Origin: Amycolatopsis sp. DSM 110486
GTDB lineage: Bacteria > Actinomycetota > Actinomycetes > Mycobacteriales > Pseudonocardiaceae
Length of the DNA: 64,000 nt
Direction of reading: 5' to 3'
Assembly: GCF_019468465.1 (NCBI RefSeq)
Contig: NZ_CP080519.1
Location: 5,945,001 to 6,009,000, forward strand
A program made the position numbers and the translations under genes. Below are positions 20,735 through 29,150 of the stretch, in pieces. The notes under the pieces were generated by a model. The model did no database searches, had not been told where the DNA came from, and saw only the letters and a list, made by a program, of their open reading frames with translations. Each line of letters begins with the position of its first letter. Position 1 is the first letter of the stretch.

Positions 20735-21592
20735 GTGCGACTCGGGGGCGGGCTCCTCGTGGTGCTGGCGGTGGGGGCCGCCGGGGCCGGCTACTGGGTG
20801 CTGGCGGGCGTCGTGCTCGCGGCGATCGCCGCCGGTGTCACGGCCCGGCTGCCCGAGCTCGGCGAAACGCAGGTCGAGCGCTGGACCGGCGGGATCACGC
20901 GGCTGGCACTGGTGGCCGTGCAGGCGATCGTGTTCGGCGCGTATGTCGTCCCGGCGCAACCCGCGTACGCGGCGGCCGGGCTCGTGGTCGTGGTCGCCGT
21001 GGCCGATTTCGCCGGCCTGCGGCTGCCCGCCACCTTGGTCCGCTGGCTCACGATCGTGCTGATCGCCGCCGCGGTGGTGCTGATCGTGCTGTGCGCCGTG
21101 GTGGCCCCGGTCGTGACGTCCTCGCCGATCGCCGCGCCGGACGTCGCCGGGGTCATCGTGGCGGCGGTGGTCACGCTGCCGTTCCTGCTGCCGGTCGCCG
21201 CGGACCGCGTCACCCTTCGCGCGCTGACGCTCGGCGGGCTCGCGGTGCTGGTCACTATCGTCGCGCTCGTGCAGCTCGGCCCGGACCGGCTCGGCCTTTC
21301 GGCCACGTCGATCCGCGACCTCCTCTACGCCGCCGACGCGGGTCAGCTGCAGCCGCTGCTCACCGTGGTCGTCGTGCTCGCGACGGTCCCCGCTGCCCTC
21401 ACCACGTACACCGACGCCCGCGAGCGGTACGCGCCGGACAAGGGCTGGCTCGCCGCCGCGGGAGCCGTCGTCACGCTGGCCGCGGCGCTGTTCGCGACGC
21501 CGTACGCGGTGCTGGTCGTGGCCGGGCTCGGCACCGTACTGGAACTGGTGCTGCGGGCCCGCCGCTACCGTGACGCCCATGCCCGCGAGTGA
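20735..21592 (+). CDS. Multi-spanning membrane protein, function unknown
   Basis: A 285-residue very hydrophobic protein with about eight predicted membrane helices rich in Ala, Val and Leu, ending in 'RARRYRDAHARE'. No transporter or enzyme signature is recognisable. GTG 20735 is preferred because GGGAGGGG lies just upstream; the open frame begins at 20693. The last 14 nt overlap the start of the DUF402 gene, so the two are likely cotranscribed and translationally coupled. Its base composition matches that of its neighbours. Confidence 0.75.
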   Translation: MRLGGGLLVVLAVGAAGAGYWVLAGVVLAAIAAGVTARLPELGETQVERWTGGITRLALVAVQAIVFGAYVVPAQPAYAAAGLVVVVAVADFAGLRLPATLVRWLTIVLIAAAVVLIVLCAVVAPVVTSSPIAAPDVAGVIVAAVVTLPFLLPVAADRVTLRALTLGGLAVLVTIVALVQLGPDRLGLSATSIRDLLYAADAGQLQPLLTVVVVLATVPAALTTYTDARERYAPDKGWLAAAGAVVTLAAALFATPYAVLVVAGLGTVLELVLRARRYRDAHARE

Positions 21593-22211
21593 TCACCTCT
21601 GGGAGCCGGGGGAGACCGTCGTCGAACGGTTCCTGCGGCCCGACGGCAGCATCGGCCAGCACCACCCCTTGCGCGTGGTGTCCGACGACGGGCAGGTGCT
21701 GCTCGGCTGGCTCCCGATGGGCACGCCGATCGTCGGCAGCCGGCTCGCCGACGGCCGCACGATGGGCGAGGCCCCGCTGGAAGAGCGCTTCCGCGTGCCG
21801 CGCGTGCCGGTGCCCGACACGTGGCGCGGCACTTCGACGCTGCGGATGATTCCCGAGGGCCAGTGGTCCTCGGTGTGGTGGTTCTTCGAGCCGGACGGCA
21901 CGTTCCGCGACTGGTACGTGAATCTCGAGATTCCGCTCGGACGCACCGCGAGCGGCCCGGACCGCATCGACGGCGTGCTCGACGTAGTGGTGACACCGGG
22001 TACCGGCTGGCGCTGGGACGACGAGGACGAGGCCGAAGAAGCACTCGCCGTCGGCAGGCTCACGGCCGAGCAGCTCGACCGGCTGCGCGCGGAGGGGGAG
22101 CGGATCGGGGCATTGGCCGACGCCGGCGCGTTCCCGTTCGACGGCACGCACACGGACTTCCGGCCGGACCTGTCGTGGCCCGCGCCGGAGCTGCCGGCCG
22201 CTCTGCTGTGA
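21579..22211 (+). CDS. DUF402 domain protein
   Basis: A 210-residue protein of the DUF402 (FomD/Ntdp-like) family, whose studied members hydrolyse nucleoside di- or triphosphates or CMP-linked intermediates. Family landmarks: 'WSSVWWFFEPDGTFRDWYVNLE', then 'RIDGVLDVVVTPGTGWRWDDEDE' (an acidic, probably metal-binding segment) and a C-terminal helix. ATG 21579 is taken; an in-frame GTG at 21570 is an alternative. It overlaps the upstream membrane-protein gene by 14 nt. The substrate is unknown. Confidence 0.82.
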   Translation: MPASDHLWEPGETVVERFLRPDGSIGQHHPLRVVSDDGQVLLGWLPMGTPIVGSRLADGRTMGEAPLEERFRVPRVPVPDTWRGTSTLRMIPEGQWSSVWWFFEPDGTFRDWYVNLEIPLGRTASGPDRIDGVLDVVVTPGTGWRWDDEDEAEEALAVGRLTAEQLDRLRAEGERIGALADAGAFPFDGTHTDFRPDLSWPAPELPAALL

Positions 22212-22226
22212 CGCCCGGACCGTGGC

Positions 22227-22532
22227 TCAGGTCGCGGTGAGCAACAGGATCGCGGCGAGCACGACGTTCACCACGAGCAGGATGATCACCGACCGGGTCG
22301 GCAGGTCCCTCGCGAACACCTGGCCGTGGAGGCTGCGCCACCAGTAGACGCCGAAACCGCCCGCGGCGAGGCCGAGGACAGCGCCGAACCCGCTGCCCAG
22401 CAGCGCCCAGCCCACCATGCCGAGCAGGCCGACGCCGAACGTCAGCAGCACCGCGGTCGCGAAGATCTTCACGTCGAGGCCGACGCCCGGCTGTGCGGGT
22501 CGGCGTCCCTGGGAGGTCGCTGGGAAGCTCAC
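22227..22532 (-). CDS. Small integral membrane protein
   Basis: A 101-residue protein with three likely membrane helices: 'IFATAVLLTFGVGLLGMVGWALLG', a glycine-rich second segment and 'SVIILLVVNVVLAAILLLTA' at the end. Function unknown. GTG 22532 is the chosen start; the frame is open to 22628 but that part would overlap the ilvE upstream region. No strong ribosome binding site is visible, so the start is uncertain. It converges on the DUF402 gene with a 15-nt gap and is divergent from ilvE. Confidence 0.65.
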   Translation of the reverse strand: MSFPATSQGRRPAQPGVGLDVKIFATAVLLTFGVGLLGMVGWALLGSGFGAVLGLAAGGFGVYWWRSLHGQVFARDLPTRSVIILLVVNVVLAAILLLTAT

Positions 22533-22602
22533 CTGTCCATCGTAAGGGCATCCGCGTCTCACGCACCGAACGTGCGGGTGTGCGGCGCGTGAAACAGGCG
22601 GT

Positions 22603-22644
22603 CTTCCGACTAACGCGCTTCCGACCAAGCGCTAAAGTTGGGCC
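22603..22644 (+). promoter_or_regulatory. ilvE leaderless promoter with direct repeats
   Basis: TAAAGT at 22633-22638 lies exactly 6 nt before the ilvE ATG and no ribosome binding site is present, which fits a leaderless transcript. Two direct copies of CTTCCGAC (22603-22610 and 22618-22625, 15 nt apart) cover the -35 region and may be an activator or repressor site. Confidence 0.55.
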
Positions 22645-23748
22645 ATGACGACAGCGACGCACTTCTCCCGAGTCCCGCACCCGAACCCCGCGACTCCCGA
22701 GCGCGTCGCCGAAGTACTCGACAAGCCCGGGTTCGGTCTGTACTTCACCGACCACATGGTCACGGTGCGCTGGAGCGAGGAGCGCGGCTGGCACGACGCC
22801 AAGGTCGGGCCGTACGAACCGTTCTCCCTCGACCCGGCCACGTCGGTGCTGCACTACGGGCAGGCGATCTTCGAAGGCCTCAAGGCCTACCGCCAGGCCG
22901 ACGGCACGGTCGCCGCGTTCCGGCCCGAGGCCAACGCCGAGCGCTTCCAGGCCTCGGCCGAGCGCCTCGCGATGCCGCAGCTGCCCGTGGACGTCTTCCT
23001 CGAGTCGCTGCGCGAGCTGATCGCGGTCGACGAGCGCTGGGTGCCGACCCGCAAGGGCGACTCGCTGTACCTGCGGCCGTTCATGATCTCCACCTCGACC
23101 GGGCTAGGCGTGAACAAGCCGGCCACCGAGTACCTGTACACGCTCATCGCCTCGCCCGCCGGCTCGTACTTCGCCGGTGGCGTGAAGCCGGTCAGCGTGT
23201 GGCTGTCCACGGAGTACGTGCGGGCGGCGCCGGGCGGCACCGGCGCGGCGAAGTGCGCCGGCAACTACGCGGCGTCGTTCGTCGCGCAGGCGCAGGCCGT
23301 GGAACAGGGCTGCGACCAGGTGGTGTGGCTCGACGCCGTGGAGCGCCGCTGGGTCGAGGAGATGGGCGGGATGAACCTGTTCTTCGTCTTCGGCTCGGGC
23401 TCCGACGCCCGCGTGGTCACGCCGGAGCTGTCCGGCTCGCTGCTGCCGGGCATCACGCGCAAGTCGTTGCTGCAGCTGGCCGAGACGGCGGGTCACCGCG
23501 TCGAGGAGCGCCGGATCTCCACCGACGAGTGGGAGAAGGCCGCCGCCTCCGGCGAGCTGACCGAGGTCTTCGCCTGCGGCACCGCGGCGGTGATCACGCC
23601 CGTCGGGCACGTGAAGCACGCCGGCGGCGAGTTCACGATCGGCGACGGGCAGCCGGGTCCGATCACCATGAAGCTGCGGGAGGAACTGGTCGGCATGCAG
23701 GAAGGCGACCTGGCTTTCCCGGACGGCTGGATGCGTCCGCTGATCTGA
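22645..23748 (+). CDS. ilvE: Branched-chain amino acid aminotransferase
   Basis: A PLP class IV aminotransferase interconverting Leu, Ile and Val with their 2-oxo acids, the last step of their synthesis. Length 367 residues matches the larger bacterial type. Visible landmarks: '[16 protein letters not shown]' (about 72-87), the PLP lysine in '[10 protein letters not shown]', '[12 protein letters not shown]' and the late '[13 protein letters not shown]'. The ATG is preceded by a TANNNT box at leaderless spacing. The gene stands alone, with a strong hairpin behind it, next to the cobalamin gene cobT on the opposite strand. Confidence 0.96.
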   Translation: MTTATHFSRVPHPNPATPERVAEVLDKPGFGLYFTDHMVTVRWSEERGWHDAKVGPYEPFSLDPATSVLHYGQAIFEGLKAYRQADGTVAAFRPEANAERFQASAERLAMPQLPVDVFLESLRELIAVDERWVPTRKGDSLYLRPFMISTSTGLGVNKPATEYLYTLIASPAGSYFAGGVKPVSVWLSTEYVRAAPGGTGAAKCAGNYAASFVAQAQAVEQGCDQVVWLDAVERRWVEEMGGMNLFFVFGSGSDARVVTPELSGSLLPGITRKSLLQLAETAGHRVEERRISTDEWEKAAASGELTEVFACGTAAVITPVGHVKHAGGEFTIGDGQPGPITMKLREELVGMQEGDLAFPDGWMRPLI

Positions 23749-23763
23749 TCCACTGTGGACACG

Positions 23764-23798
23764 AAAGGGCCGCCCGGGTTCGTCCCGGGCGGCCCTTT
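23764..23798. terminator. Bidirectional terminator between ilvE and cobT
   Basis: AAAGGGCCGCCCGGG (23764-23778) and CCCGGGCGGCCCTTT (23784-23798) form a perfect 15-bp stem with a 5-nt loop and short A/T flanks on both sides. Confidence 0.9.
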
Positions 23799-23811
23799 TC
23801 GTTGACTGGCT

Positions 23812-24891
23812 TCAGGAAGCCGGCACCGGCGTGAGCGGGCCGGACACCCCGGACTGCTCGTGCGTGGTCATCTCCGCGAGCACGCGCGCGGCCATCATCA
23901 GCAGCGGCAGCGCGGTGACGGCGCCGGTGCCCTCGCCGAGGCGGACGTCGAGGTCGAGCAGCGCGCCGAGGTCGAGGTGCTCCAGCGCGAGGGCGTGGGC
24001 GGGCTCGCCGGTGAGCTGGCCGGACATCCACCAGCGGCGCGCACCGGGCGCGAGCTCCTCGGCCACCATCGCCGCCGCGCAGACGACGAGACTGTCGAGG
24101 ACGACCGGGGTACGGCGGACGGCCGCCTGGGCCAGGAAACCTGCCATGGCGGCGATGTCGGCGCCGCTGGAGGTGCGCAGCAGGGCCAGCGGGTCGGCGA
24201 GGACCACGCGGGCGCGGCGCAGCGCGTCGCGCACGGCGGTGGCTTTGCGCATCCACGCGTTGTCGTCGATGCCCGAACCGCGCCCGACCACGGCCACGGG
24301 CTCGGTGCCGGTGAGCGCGGCGACCAGCACGGACGCCGGGGTGCTGTTGCCGATGCCCAGGTCGCCCGCGATGAGGAGGTCGGCGCCGCCGTCCACCTCG
24401 GCGTCGGCGACCTTGATGCCGGCCAGCACGGCTGCGCGCACCTCGTCGTCGGTGAGGGCGTCCTCGACGTCGATCGAGCCGGAGCCGCGCCGGACCTTGT
24501 ACTCGCCGATGGAGCGCATGGCCGACTCTTCGGTGTCCACGGCCATGTCGACCACGCGCACGCTGGCGCCGGCCGCGGCGGCGAGCACGTTGATGGCCGC
24601 GCCGCCGGTCAGCATCGTGCCGACGAGCTGCGACGTGACCTCCGCCGGATACGCGGACACGCCCTTCTTCGCGATGCCGTGGTCGCCGGCGAACACCACG
24701 ACCCGGGGCCGCGTGAACGGCCGCGGCGGCGCCTGGCCCTGGCACGACGAGATCCACACGCCGAGCTCCTCGAGCCGCCCCAGCGACCCCGCGGGCTTCA
24801 CGAGCTTGCCGTGCAGGGCGATCGCCGCCGACCGGGCCTGGTCGCTGGGTGGTTCGATCTCGCCGAACTCGATGCTGGTGTCCGCGTCCAC
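23812..24891 (-). CDS. cobT: Nicotinate-nucleotide:dimethylbenzimidazole phosphoribosyltransferase
   Basis: Makes alpha-ribazole phosphate, the lower-ligand precursor of cobalamin. In 359 residues the family signatures appear in order: '[13 protein letters not shown]', '[19 protein letters not shown]', '[19 protein letters not shown]' and the catalytic glutamate in 'RLGEGTGAV'. The start is GTG 24891 because AGAAAGG precedes it at 6 nt; an in-frame GTG at 24921 is less well supported. No other cobalamin genes are visible here, so the pathway must be completed elsewhere. From memory, cobT is close to ilvE in mycobacteria too (Rv2207, Rv2210c). Confidence 0.95.
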   Translation of the reverse strand: MDADTSIEFGEIEPPSDQARSAAIALHGKLVKPAGSLGRLEELGVWISSCQGQAPPRPFTRPRVVVFAGDHGIAKKGVSAYPAEVTSQLVGTMLTGGAAINVLAAAAGASVRVVDMAVDTEESAMRSIGEYKVRRGSGSIDVEDALTDDEVRAAVLAGIKVADAEVDGGADLLIAGDLGIGNSTPASVLVAALTGTEPVAVVGRGSGIDDNAWMRKATAVRDALRRARVVLADPLALLRTSSGADIAAMAGFLAQAAVRRTPVVLDSLVVCAAAMVAEELAPGARRWWMSGQLTGEPAHALALEHLDLGALLDLDVRLGEGTGAVTALPLLMMAARVLAEMTTHEQSGVSGPLTPVPAS

Positions 24892-25043
24892 GCCAGGCCT
24901 TTCTCTCGCGGGAGTCCTCACGGGTCAACCTACCGGCCGCCGGAGAAAAAACTTCCGCGACCGTGTCGAACCGCGGCGGTACCGTTCGACGCGTCTTCGA
25001 GAGCCGCCCAGCGTGGGCGGAACCGGACGGAGGGGAGCCCCCG

Positions 25044-25613
25044 ATGGGCAGGATCGTCAACGCCACGTTCATGACGCTCGACGGCGACATCACCAACATG
25101 GCCGCCTGGCACTGGGACTACTTCAGTGAGGAGGCCACCGCCGCCGCGCAGGCCCAGCTCGACCGCAGCGACGCGCTCATCATGGGCCGCAAGACCTACG
25201 ACGGGTTCTCCGCCGCGTGGCCACAGCGGGGCGGCACCGACCTGTTCGCCGACCGGATGAACTCGATCGACAAGTACGTCGTCTCCTCGTCGCTGACCGA
25301 TCCCCAGTGGACGAACAGCCACGTGCTCGGCGGTGCCGGTGGCGACGCCGTGGCCGCGGTGCGCGAGGTCAAGGAGCGCACCGACCGCGACATCCTGCAG
25401 TACGGCTTCGGCGACGTCACGCGGCTGCTGCTGGCCAACGGCCTGCTCGACGAGCTGCGCGTGTGGCTGCACCCCGTGATCTCCGGTGCGGCCAAGCCCG
25501 ACGAGCTGCTTTACCGCGACACCGCGAAGGCGAACTTCACGTTCAACGGCAGCGAAGTGTTCGGCAACGGGATGGTGATCCTCAGCTACACCCCGGCGAA
25601 CGCGGCCCAGTAG
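25044..25613 (+). CDS. Dihydrofolate reductase family protein (RibD C-terminal type)
   Basis: A 189-residue NADPH-binding protein of the RibD_C/DHFR-like family. Features: 'NATFMTLDGDITNMAAWHWDY' at the N terminus, 'DALIMGRKTYDGFSAAWP' (dinucleotide-binding segment, about 45-62), 'YVVSSSL' and 'GFGDVTRLLLANGLLDELRVWLHPVISG'. Such stand-alone proteins are common in actinomycetes and their substrates are unknown; true folate reductases look different. ATG 25044 follows an AGGGGAG ribosome binding site. Its TAG stop overlaps a TAGGGT box that may be the promoter of the next gene. Confidence 0.88.
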   Translation: MGRIVNATFMTLDGDITNMAAWHWDYFSEEATAAAQAQLDRSDALIMGRKTYDGFSAAWPQRGGTDLFADRMNSIDKYVVSSSLTDPQWTNSHVLGGAGGDAVAAVREVKERTDRDILQYGFGDVTRLLLANGLLDELRVWLHPVISGAAKPDELLYRDTAKANFTFNGSEVFGNGMVILSYTPANAAQ

Positions 25614-25624
25614 GGTCGCCGACC

Positions 25625-26314
25625 GTGGAGACGACAGCGGCAGGGGTCGTGCTGGCCAGCGGCGCCGGCACGAGGGTCGGCGCGGCGCTCAACAAGGTGT
25701 ACCTGCCGATGGCGGGCCGCCGCGTCGTGGCGTGGTCGCTGGCGGCGTTCGCCGCGGTGCCCGAGGTCGGCGTGCTGGTGCTCGTGATCCGCGAGCAGGA
25801 CACCGAGCTGGCCGACGAGGTGCTGGCCGCGCACCCGGGGAAGGTCGAGGTCGTCACCGGCGGTGCGACGCGGCAAGGGTCCGAGCTGAATGCCCTGCGC
25901 CACCTCGCCCCGCGCATCGAGTCGGGCGCCGTCGACGCCGTGCTGATCCACGACGCCGCCCGCCCGCTTGCGACTCCGGCGCTGATCGGCGACGTCCTCG
26001 CCAGGACCCGCGAGTTCGGCGGCGCCGTGCCGGGGCTGGCCGCCGACGACGTGGTCTCGATGGCCGCCGACGGTTCGGTCGCCGCGCCGCTGCCGGGCGC
26101 GATCCGCGTGCAGACGCCGCAGGGCTTCCGCGCCGCGCCGCTGCTGGCGGCCTACGAACAGGCCGAAACCGAGGGCTTCCTGGGCACGGACACGGCTTCG
26201 TGCATGGAACGGTTCTCCGCGCTGCCGGTGCACTGGGTGCCCGGCGGCGCGGAGAACCTGAAGATCACCTACCCGCACGACCTCGCGGTGGCCGAGCGGT
26301 TGCTCTCCCGCTGA
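25625..26314 (+). CDS. IspD-like cytidylyltransferase
   Basis: A 229-residue nucleotidyltransferase of the IspD/TarI family. The N-terminal loop SGAGTRVGAALNK, the HDAARP motif and 'VQTPQGFRA' are recognisable. IspD makes CDP-methylerythritol in isoprenoid synthesis; TarI makes CDP-ribitol. Here the usual Pro before the loop lysine is Asn (NK), and there is no adjacent ispF or carD, the usual actinobacterial context for ispD. It may therefore be a second, divergent copy or have another sugar-alcohol phosphate as substrate. Start GTG 25625 lies 11 nt after the DHFR-like stop, with a possible leaderless -10 (TAGGGT, 25611-25616) and no clear ribosome binding site. Confidence 0.78.
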   Translation: METTAAGVVLASGAGTRVGAALNKVYLPMAGRRVVAWSLAAFAAVPEVGVLVLVIREQDTELADEVLAAHPGKVEVVTGGATRQGSELNALRHLAPRIESGAVDAVLIHDAARPLATPALIGDVLARTREFGGAVPGLAADDVVSMAADGSVAAPLPGAIRVQTPQGFRAAPLLAAYEQAETEGFLGTDTASCMERFSALPVHWVPGGAENLKITYPHDLAVAERLLSR

Positions 26315-26350
26315 GCGGACGCCTGGCCCGTGCCCGCTCAGCGGCGGAGA

Positions 26351-27346
26351 TCACAGCGCCGGGCTGCGGGTCAGTGTCGCGTCGCGCTCGACGACGGACT
26401 CGAGAGCCTCGTCGATCGCCGTCATCAGGTCCTCGTCCAGCTTCACGCCGGCGGCCTTGACGTTCTCGTGCACCTGCTCCGGGCGGGAGGCGCCGATGAT
26501 CGCCGAGGCGACGTTCGGGTTCTGCAGGACCCACGCCACGGCCAGCTGCGCCATGGTCAGCCCGGCCTGCGCGGCCAGCGGCTCCAGCTTGGCGACCGCG
26601 GTCAGCGTCTCGTCGTTGAGGAAACGCTTGACCATGTTCGCGCCGCCGTTCTCGTCGGTCGCGCGCGAACCCTCCGGCAGGGGCTGGCCCGCCTTGTACT
26701 TTCCGGTGAGCACGCCCTGCGCGATCGGCGACCAGACGATCTGGCTCAGCCCCTCGCGCTCGGACGCCGGCACGACCTGCGACTCGATGACGCGCCACAG
26801 CATCGAGTACTGCGGCTGGTTGGAGATGAACGGCACCTTCAGCTCACGCGCGAGCGCCGCGCCCTGCGTGATCTGGTCGGCCGACCACTCCGAGACGCCC
26901 ACGTAGAGCACCTTGCCCTGGCGGACCAGGTCGGAGAAGGCGAGCATCGTCTCTTCCAGCGGGGTGCCGTGGTCGAAGCGGTGCGCCTGGTAGAGGTCGA
27001 GGTAGTCGGTGCCGAGCCGCTGCAGGGACGCGGTGGCCGACTCCATGATGTGCTTGCGCGAGAGGCCCTTGTCGTTCTGGCCCTTCGGCCCGGTGGGCCA
27101 GAACACCTTCGTGAAGATCTCGAGGCTCTCTCGGCGCTGGCCCTTCAGGCCCCGCCCGAGCACGGACTCCGCCGCCGTGTTGGCGTACACGTCGGCCGTG
27201 TCGAAGGTCGTGATGCCGGCGTCGAGCGCCGCCTTGATGCAGGCCTGGGCCTGCTCCTCTTCGACCTGGGACCCGTGGGTGAGCCAGTTGCCGTAGGAGA
27301 TCTCACTGATGTTGAGGCCGCTGCGGCCGAGTCGTCGAAACTCCAT
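26351..27346 (-). CDS. Aldo/keto reductase
   Basis: A 331-residue NADPH-dependent oxidoreductase with a TIM barrel, closest to the Kv-beta/YghZ branch. Catalytic residues are visible: Asp-Tyr in 'FDTADVYANTAAES', a Lys in 'IFTKVFWP', and a His in 'YQAHRFD'. The cofactor site includes 'WSPIAQGVLTGKY' and 'SAIIGASRPEQVHEN'. Likely reduces small aldehydes; the physiological substrate is unknown. The gene converges on the IspD-like gene with a 36-nt gap and no clear terminator, and seems monocistronic. Confidence 0.92.
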   Translation of the reverse strand: MEFRRLGRSGLNISEISYGNWLTHGSQVEEEQAQACIKAALDAGITTFDTADVYANTAAESVLGRGLKGQRRESLEIFTKVFWPTGPKGQNDKGLSRKHIMESATASLQRLGTDYLDLYQAHRFDHGTPLEETMLAFSDLVRQGKVLYVGVSEWSADQITQGAALARELKVPFISNQPQYSMLWRVIESQVVPASEREGLSQIVWSPIAQGVLTGKYKAGQPLPEGSRATDENGGANMVKRFLNDETLTAVAKLEPLAAQAGLTMAQLAVAWVLQNPNVASAIIGASRPEQVHENVKAAGVKLDEDLMTAIDEALESVVERDATLTRSPAL

Positions 27347-27493
27347 GCCGCTCAGCCTAGGCGGAGGTTGTTCGCCTTGCTAACGAACCTCCCCGATCGG
27401 GCAGTGGTGGTGCTCACGGGTGGTCGGCCCCGCCGTTCAAGGTGCGTTCACAGCGCTCACCGGGTACTCGCCGGCAGATAGCCGGATACGACA

Positions 27494-27527
27494 ACGGCCG
27501 CCTCACCTGCGAAGGTGTGGCGGCCGT
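27494..27527. terminator. Terminator downstream of the DUF3043 gene
   Basis: ACGGCCGCCTCACCT (27494-27508) pairs with AGGTGTGGCGGCCGT (27513-27527) with one mismatch, 11 nt past the DUF3043 stop. Confidence 0.8.
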
Positions 27528-27538
27528 CACGAAAGCGC

Positions 27539-28186
27539 TCAGCCGGGGATCGGGTCGCCCGGGCGCAGGCGCGGCTTCGGGACCCGCAGCTTGCGGATCT
27601 GGCTCGCGCGCACGAAGGCGTACCAGCCGACGCCGCGGGTGGGCTCCTTCGGGAACCGCTCGCGGGCCAGGCGGGAGATCTTGCGGCCGTTGACCACGCC
27701 CTCGATGGCCATGACCAGCAGCATCGCCATGCAGATGAGGGTGATGTACTGCTGCGCCGCGGGCACCGGGATCAGCAGCGCGAGGAACACGAGGATCGCG
27801 AGCGGCATGAACAGGCCCAGGATGTTGCGGCGGGAGTCCACGAGGTCGCGCACATACGCCTTGACCGGGCCGCGGTCGCGCACGGGCAGGTACTTGTCGT
27901 CACCCGACATCATGCGTTCGCGGCGCTCTTTGGCGGCAGCCCGGCGGTCGTCCTTGCTGACCGGGTTCTCCTTGCGGAGCTGCTTGTTGCGCTTCATCGC
28001 CTCGCGCATGCTGGTGGGCGGCGGGGCGACCGGTCCACGCTTGCGCCCTTCCGCTTCCCGCCGCGACGGTGTCGCCCGGCCTTTGCCCGGCGTATACGCC
28101 TTCCCGGTGGTCGACGCGGGGTCGACGACGTCGGCGTCGACGTCGTCGGCGGGGGTCTTGGTGGTGCTTCGGCGCAGGAACCTCAC
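27539..28186 (-). CDS. DUF3043 family membrane protein
   Basis: A 215-residue actinobacteria-specific protein. A long charged N-terminal half (KTPADDVDAD, RKRGPVAPPP, KDDRRAAAKERRERMMSG) faces the cytosol. Two membrane helices follow ('LFMPLAILVFLALLIPV' and 'YITLICMAMLLVMAIEG'), then a basic tail ending in 'KPRLRPGDPIPG'. Function unknown. From memory it corresponds to M. tuberculosis Rv2206, which also lies between cobT and the erpA homolog. The start is GTG 28186; a GGTGAG sequence upstream overlaps it, so exact placement is uncertain. It is divergent from erpA. Confidence 0.88.
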   Translation of the reverse strand: MRFLRRSTTKTPADDVDADVVDPASTTGKAYTPGKGRATPSRREAEGRKRGPVAPPPTSMREAMKRNKQLRKENPVSKDDRRAAAKERRERMMSGDDKYLPVRDRGPVKAYVRDLVDSRRNILGLFMPLAILVFLALLIPVPAAQQYITLICMAMLLVMAIEGVVNGRKISRLARERFPKEPTRGVGWYAFVRASQIRKLRVPKPRLRPGDPIPG

Positions 28187-28331
28187 CTCACCAGGGTATT
28201 GCAGGCGTCACGACGATGTTCGGCAGGTCGTGCGATGTGCGACGATGGAGGGGGAACAGATCGGGTACCCGGAGAGTTGAACTTTTTCGGACGACAAGTA
28301 CCCGCAGTGAGTTCGACCTAGAGGGAGTGCC

Positions 28332-28709
28332 ATGACGACCGCTGAGCAGACCGGTGCGGCGCAGGCCGAGACCGCCGAGGAGACCCACGGCGTGACCTTG
28401 ACCGACGCCGCGGCGGTCAAGGCGAAGGCCCTGCTCGAGCAGGAGGGCCGCGACGACATGCACCTGCGCATCGCCGTCCAGCCCGGTGGCTGCGCGGGTC
28501 TGCGCTACCAGCTGTTCTTCGACGAGCGCGAGCTCGACGGTGACCTCTTCCGCGACTTCGACGGTCTGCGCGTGGCGGTCGACCGGATGAGCGCTCCGTA
28601 CGTGTCCGAGGCTGTGATCGACTTCGTCGACTCGATCGAGAAGCAGGGCTTCACGATCGACAACCCGAACGCGACCGGCTCGTGCGCGTGCGGTGACAGC
28701 TTCCACTGA
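28332..28709 (+). CDS. erpA: A-type iron-sulfur cluster carrier/insertion protein
   Basis: A 125-residue HesB/IscA/ErpA-family protein that passes iron-sulfur clusters to apo-proteins. The three conserved cysteines occur as 'PGGCAGLRY' in the middle and 'GSCACGDSF' (CxC) at the C terminus. ATG 28332 follows GAGGGAG at good spacing. Likely clients in this window include LipA, BioB, NadA and the Rieske protein QcrA, although that link is inferred. The mycobacterial homolog (Rv2204c, from memory) occupies the same position near adoK and asnB. A strong hairpin ends the transcript. Confidence 0.95.
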   Translation: MTTAEQTGAAQAETAEETHGVTLTDAAAVKAKALLEQEGRDDMHLRIAVQPGGCAGLRYQLFFDERELDGDLFRDFDGLRVAVDRMSAPYVSEAVIDFVDSIEKQGFTIDNPNATGSCACGDSFH

Positions 28710-28754
28710 GCCGCGCGCTCGGTCAGCAAGCACAGATCAGTCAGCAAGCAGAGA

Positions 28755-28799
28755 CACGAAGAAGGGCCCCAGCCGACTCGGCCGGGGCCCTTCTTCGTG
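28755..28799. terminator. Terminator after erpA
   Basis: CACGAAGAAGGGCCCC (28755-28770) and GGGGCCCTTCTTCGTG (28784-28799) form a perfect 16-bp stem. The loop can itself fold (GCCGA/TCGGC). It lies between erpA and a convergent small gene. Confidence 0.9.
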
Positions 28800-28822
28800 C
28801 TCGAAGGCGGGGTGCCGGGGCC

Positions 28823-29005
28823 TCAGACGTAGGCGTCGAGGTCGGCGACCTGCGCGTGGCAGGCGTCGTCGACCTGCCACGGCCGCGCGGCCCGCGGGTG
28901 CGGCATCCGGTCGGTCGTGAGTCCCTCGCTGCGGAGCGCGGACGGGATGTGGGCGCAGTCGGCGATGAGCTCGCCGAGGTCTTCCGGTTCAGTGGCCGTG
29001 TTCAC
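28823..29005 (-). CDS. Small hypothetical protein
   Basis: A 60-residue acidic protein beginning MNTATEPEDLGELIADC and ending QVADLDAYV. I do not recognise it. Codon use matches neighbours, it starts at GTG 29005, and it stops 23 nt before the shared terminator hairpin, which supports a real gene; the ribosome binding site (GGAA) is weak. It is divergent from adoK. It contains two cysteines but no paired motif, and no membrane segment. Confidence 0.5.
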   Translation of the reverse strand: MNTATEPEDLGELIADCAHIPSALRSEGLTTDRMPHPRAARPWQVDDACHAQVADLDAYV

Positions 29006-29150
29006 TTCCGTAACGCTATTGATCCTTCAGCGACTGGGAAAGCGGTACCAGCCGGTAGTGTCGGCCGAGGCGCGGGAACTACCCGGACGGGTCATGACCT
29101 GCGGGTAACCACGCCAGAGTCGCACGCACACGACAGCCAGAGGAGAACCG

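Noticed and set aside
29006..29150. A promoter pair upstream of adoK (TTGATC and TAGTGT)
   Set aside because: The spacer would be about 31 nt, far too long for a sigma-70-type promoter.
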